Origin: Reticulitermes lucifugus
Lineage: Eukaryota; Arthropoda; Insecta; Blattodea; Rhinotermitidae
Direction: 5' to 3'
DNA: 38,313 nt
NCBI GenBank assembly: GCA_026260175.1
Contig: JAKCWW010000845.1
Span: 51,214-89,526, forward strand
In this document: positions 34,563 to 38,313 of the stretch, one piece after another
Layout of the letters: every line of letters begins with the position of its first letter
Position numbering within the stretch: position 1 is the stretch's first letter
The notes under the pieces: generated by a model
Seen by the model: the letters and a program-made list of their open reading frames with translations, nothing else
What the model was told of the DNA's origin: nothing
The model's database searches: none
Translations under genes and position numbers: made by a program

Positions 34563-36480
34563 TGAGATAGGCCTTTTTTTGGTGCAGGGCCCCGCAGCAG
34601 ATGCTACGGACGCACAGCAGCCTAGAGGCTTATTGTGCAACCCTGTGATGAAGATGATTAGTTTCTTCGTTTTTCCGTGTAATGGAGCACCGGTGGAATG
34701 AAATTGACAGGGGAAAACTGAAGTACTCGGGGAAAAACCTGTCTCGTTACTTGGACGACTACCTAACAGGTAGGAATGAGGTGGGGGGGGATGAATCGAC
34801 ATGATTTCGGTGGTTAGATTTGAGTTCTGTATAGTACACTTAGAAATTAATTATAAAATAAATAGTTCAGACTATCATAGTTAAAGAGATAGCAGTCACT
34901 ATAGTGGCTGCATGAAGAAGTCCGCAGTTTCAAGAGGAACAGCACCGCTCTCTACATATCTACATCACGACGTATAACCTGGCTATCAAACCCACCTAGC
35001 CTTTACCAAACGGCACGAACTTGCCGTAAATAAGAAACTAGAGGGGGGCATGCGGTGGCGCAGTCGGTTGAGACACATGCTATTAGCTTCTCATGACAAC
35101 GTTTGATCTATGGAGTTGGTTACGTTATAAGCTCGCTTCAGGGAACCTTAAAACTCACTTATCTTCACATTCTGAAGTACTGTGGTCACAAAGGCGGAGA
35201 AAGTGTAGTTCTCGATAAGACAGAATCAAAACAAAAATACTAGTAGCCTGTTAATGTAGACCCATTCACTTGCATTTGGAAGTACGTCATCCTGCATTAT
35301 CTTTTCCTTTTGAAACAATATTAGAATCATAATGGGGCGCAGACAAAAGGCATCAGAACCTTTTAAACGCAATCTAAAATTAATACAATGCAATGCTTTC
35401 CCTTTTCTGTGAGTACTGAATGCGAAGGATAAATGGATGATGCTACAGAAACAAGATGGCTTTTGAGATGGTTTTAAAACTTTTCAGCTTCTGGGACATA
35501 AATATCAGACTTAAAATGTACAAGGAAAGAGGCGTGTTGGTTTCATTTTCAGAGCTGAAAGCAGCGATTGCTCCCCTGCACAGTCAGAAGAAGGGGCTAT
35601 GAATGGTACGTCACCCTCGTATGTTGTGAGTCCTAAACCAGGAGTGCACAAATCCCAGGCGCCAGGTCACCAGTCGACTACATTTTGTAGATGGTACCTA
35701 ATATTTATTGGTCCTCAGGATGGAACTTGCCAAGAATTTTGAAGTGCCTCTTAGATTTGTGGAAAATTTGTGCTACCCTGTCTTAAACTATTCAAAAATA
35801 ACCTCGGGTATTCGCTGGTGTTCCAAATGACTAGCAGAACGTACAGTTCCATAACACAAAACAGAAACCTGCATTGACAAATTTATAGCAAGAATAAGTA
35901 ATCAACAACTGTCACTAGAATAATTCTCGGAAGAAAGACTATCCATTACTACTGCACATATGACCTTAAATACACGCCTCTAAACAAAATGTAAATGTAA
36001 CAAAAGAGTTGCACGGCTTCGTGTGTAATACCAAAACATGATGCACGGACCTCGCTGTTAACTCTGCTTAACCGAAAGTGATTTTGAAATCATAGGTCGA
36101 GAAACATTTAGGCAGATATTGCTTGAAGAGCTTAGGCAGAGAAAGCGAGGTTTCTAGCTGCCTGGAAGACCGACAAAGGAGTAGAATAGATGGAGGGGTT
36201 AGGGGTAACGGGAGACAGAGTAATAACTAAGGTTATCATCGCCGAACACGAGGAATTCCCTAGAAACATGGACATATAATATGACAACACAACATAAATA
36301 TATGTAGCATTATCTAGTTACTCGTTTTAACCATCCGAAGGCTGACAAACAACGAAAGCACGTTTCCTTCTTGATGCTTTCGGCCTTCCGAAAATGCGCC
36401 ACTTTGTTCGAAGATCTCGTACATTTGCTCCTTTGTTCGCCTGTTAAGAATAATATTGAATATGTATATTAATATGGAAC
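34563..36480. other. Non-coding stretch with a SINE-A scrap
   Basis: Only the scrap at 35049-35075 was recognised. The rest shows no domain, tandem repeat or inverted repeat that I could follow. Confidence 0.35.
35049..35075 (+). repeat. SINE-A head fragment
   Basis: catgcggtggcgcagtcggt and ttgagacac match the SINE-A A-box region, then similarity stops. It is a truncated remnant. Confidence 0.55.
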
Positions 36481-36584
36481 TTGTCACAGTGCCATTTTGT
36501 CCACCATAAAGCCCGCACAGACTGGCTCACGGTCCAACCCCCCCCCCTTAGTGGTGACAGGTCGGTGACTAGAGGCAGACTTTC
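36481..36584 (+). repeat. Relic repeat with translated CHFVHHK motif
   Basis: A chance-looking frame begins MSQCHFVHHKARTDW and continues VQPPPLSGDRSVTRG. I associate a similar translated signature with a common cockroach repeat, from memory and unverified. It is directly followed by repeat D copy 3 and may be its left part. Confidence 0.4.
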
Positions 36585-36790
36585 ATCTAAATTATATTTA
36601 GGTTCAAAACTTCAGTTCGTGTCTCGCACAGAACATAGTCTGTGTCCACTAGAAAGACGCATCGGTTAATTCTCTTTACGGAAATAATCGGTGCCATGTA
36701 CGCTGTAAAACACAGAAACACACAATGTGGACAAAATGCAGAGTTTCTTAATGTTACAGCAAGTGGTACCACTGGGCTTTAAAGAGTCTA
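36585..36790. repeat. Dispersed repeat D, copy 3
   Basis: catctaaattat, aaaacttcagttcgtg, ggaaataatcggtgcc, cacagaaacacacaa, tgtggacaaaatgcagagtt and tacagcaagtgg, collinear with 23650-23845 and partly with 18775-18950. Confidence 0.55.
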
Positions 36791-37142
36791 ATAACCCACT
36801 TCTGATTTGTCTTTATTTGTCGATTGAACCGTGAAGTTTTTCTGTTTTCAGTGTTACATCCACGAGGCTTTCCGAGACACAGAACCACTGCGTAAAGGTT
36901 CCCTCGGTAGCAGCAACATGTGCAGATTACGTCCATCCTTCAGCGACTTCAGATGTCCGTAAGAACGAGGGTTAGCATAAACAAATAGCAGTTTCCTACG
37001 GTAATTTGTAAAATAATCTCGTCACCACACATTCGCAAATATAACAAAAATACTGCGAAATGTAAGGTTCTCACAGTGATGTTGTTGAGGGTTCAAATAT
37101 TCTGTGCCATGTCGTAGTGTCGATCTGTAAATAGTTGCCAAC
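36791..37142. other. Non-coding stretch, nothing identified
   Basis: No recognisable coding or repeat sequence. Confidence 0.35.
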
Positions 37143-37174
37143 GTTTCGGAGAGGCGTCATGCCTCCATCTACAG
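37143..37174 (-). ncRNA. Hammerhead-like motif with strong stem II
   Basis: Minus strand: CTGTAGA (one base off CUGANGA), then GGAGGC-ATGAC-GCCTCTCC and GAAACGTTGGCAAC. Stem II pairs GAGGC with GCCTC. The GTTG/CAAC after GAAAC can form a tiny hairpin but no NUH closing triplet is clear. Confidence 0.4.
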
Positions 37175-38156
37175 GGTAACCAAAGAACTACCACCAACTA
37201 CACAGAATATGGAAGCATCTAGCTCCAGCGAAACGACTTTATCGATATACACGGCTCATATCCCAGAGGACTTGATGTTCATAATAGAAACAAATTTAAT
37301 TCAGATGACTGTAAATGCTGTATATACCTAACGAAAGGTAGGTCAAAGTGTAGCCTACAGTGTTCTCCGACAAAAAATTAATTCATATTCCTCTGCCCCG
37401 TATGTTATAAATAACCTATCGATCATTCCAGAAGGCACACAGCGTTATGATTCAAGTTACCACAAAACGACAAATCAGAGGTCTGGAGTTAACAACAGAA
37501 CATCTCCTTTACATGCGACACACAGTAAGATCTTTTCAAATAATCTCTCCATATTAAAATTATAATAAATTTGTTGGCATAACGTAACTAAGGAAAAGCT
37601 AATATTAAAAGAATAATTGTGCATAAAAATTTTAGTCAGAAACTCTAAATGATGGAGACCACTTGGAAGACATAGGCATAGATTTGAGGGAAATATTAAA
37701 ACATATATCAAATAAATACGTGTGGAGTTCTTGAAATGATTCATCTGAGTCATAAAAGCAGTCAACAGCAGACTCTGAAGAACACAGTAATGAACCTGTT
37801 GGTTCTACTACAGTCGAGAAAATCAGAGGCTAGCTGAACGACTATTAGCTTCTCAAGAAGGATTTCGCTGCATTAAGGAAGTTACTTACTAATATTTTGT
37901 AGAATAACAACTCCTAACACACAGAAATTTTGAAGGTAAATTATACAGTTCCTTTTACTTGCAACCGGACACTCAACACGCCTCAGGATGGTGACAATGT
38001 TGTATTGCTTGAGGCTACACATTCATAAATTTACTATACTTGAATTCGTGTTCAGTAATCGTGTTAATTTGTTGTTTTAATATCTGATTTCTTAAAAGTC
38101 GACGTATTCACTTCGCTTGTAACAAACCAATATGGTAGATAGTGGACTGGACTCGT
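37175..38156. other. Non-coding stretch, nothing identified
   Basis: No recognisable coding or repeat sequence up to the tandem array. Confidence 0.35.
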
Positions 38157-38313
38157 CTAGCTGAAGATCGTGACTGCTGGCAGGCTGAATTCATCTCGCT
38201 GAGGATCGTGCCTACTGGCAGGCTAGATTCATATAGCTGAAGATCGTGACTACTGGCAGGCTAGATTCATCTAGCTGAAGATCGTGACTACTGGCAGGCT
38301 GGATTCATCTAGC
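38157..38313. repeat. 38-bp tandem repeat, continues past window edge
   Basis: The unit starts ctgaagatcgtgac at 38161, 38199, 38237 and 38275, so the period is exactly 38 bp. Units contain tactggcaggct and gattcatctag. The first units differ more (ctgaggatcgtgcc) than the last, as expected at the edge of a homogenised array. The total length is unknown because the window ends inside it. Confidence 0.95.

Noticed and set aside
34377..34802. 141-codon frame on the minus strand
   Set aside because: About half is SINE-C; the rest is low-complexity sequence.
38161..38313. CTGAAGA in each 38-bp unit as a tandem ribozyme
   Set aside because: No GAAA and no second core block occurs in any unit.

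Overview
This window looks like a gene-poor stretch of a large, AT-rich, intron-rich insect genome. The repeats point to Blattodea (cockroach or termite): a recurrent tRNA-derived SINE with a 'ggtggcgcag' head resembles the Talua-type SINEs known from termites, and several relic reading frames look like repeats I associate with cockroach genomic sequence. That placement is inference, because no species-diagnostic gene is present.

Only one conserved host gene is visible. The last two coding exons of a Yip1-family membrane protein (YIPF5-like) lie on the minus strand at 25373-25192 and 24353-24191. They are joined by an 838-bp phase-2 intron that carries its own SINE. I could not find the upstream exons in the remaining 12.9 kb on the 5' side, so they probably lie past the right edge behind a very long intron. 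Nearly every other short open frame is a chance frame or a shadow of a repeat.

The rest is a layered record of mobile elements. From left to right: an imperfect palindrome of about 700 bp (290-985); one copy of a 550-bp dispersed repeat (4803-5354); a mariner-like deletion derivative (6113-6800); SINE-C (7170-7400); an almost perfect 59-nt hairpin (7880-7938); a GAGT-rich tract split by a SINE with 14-bp target-site duplications (11270-12020); three SINE-B copies (12762-13017, 14030-14165, 14714-14959); a Penelope-like element fragment with a recognisable GIY-YIG endonuclease (14168-14560, minus); a minus-strand SINE-A (15258-15562); a TIR element (21050-21407) followed by a palindrome with 12-bp flanking repeats (21465-21730); a mariner-like MITE (22763-23053); the YIPF5 exons; a second copy of the 550-bp repeat (25789-26333); a SINE composite (28548-28918); a foldback element (29532-29718); a long-TIR MITE next to a Tigger/pogo-like end (30258-30788); a decayed hAT transposase (31277-33150); a minus-strand SINE-C (34344-34562); and a 38-bp tandem repeat running off the right edge (38157-38313).

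The most interesting pattern is not a gene. At least ten places on both strands carry the arrangement CUGANGA (or one base off), a short hairpin, then GAAAC or near it, which is the conserved core of a hammerhead ribozyme. Several sit inside palindromic elements, and a Penelope-like fragment is in the same window. Hammerhead motifs are established components of Penelope-like elements and related retroelements, so a family of hammerhead-bearing, palindromic, non-autonomous elements is a plausible reading. Most copies look too decayed to cleave.
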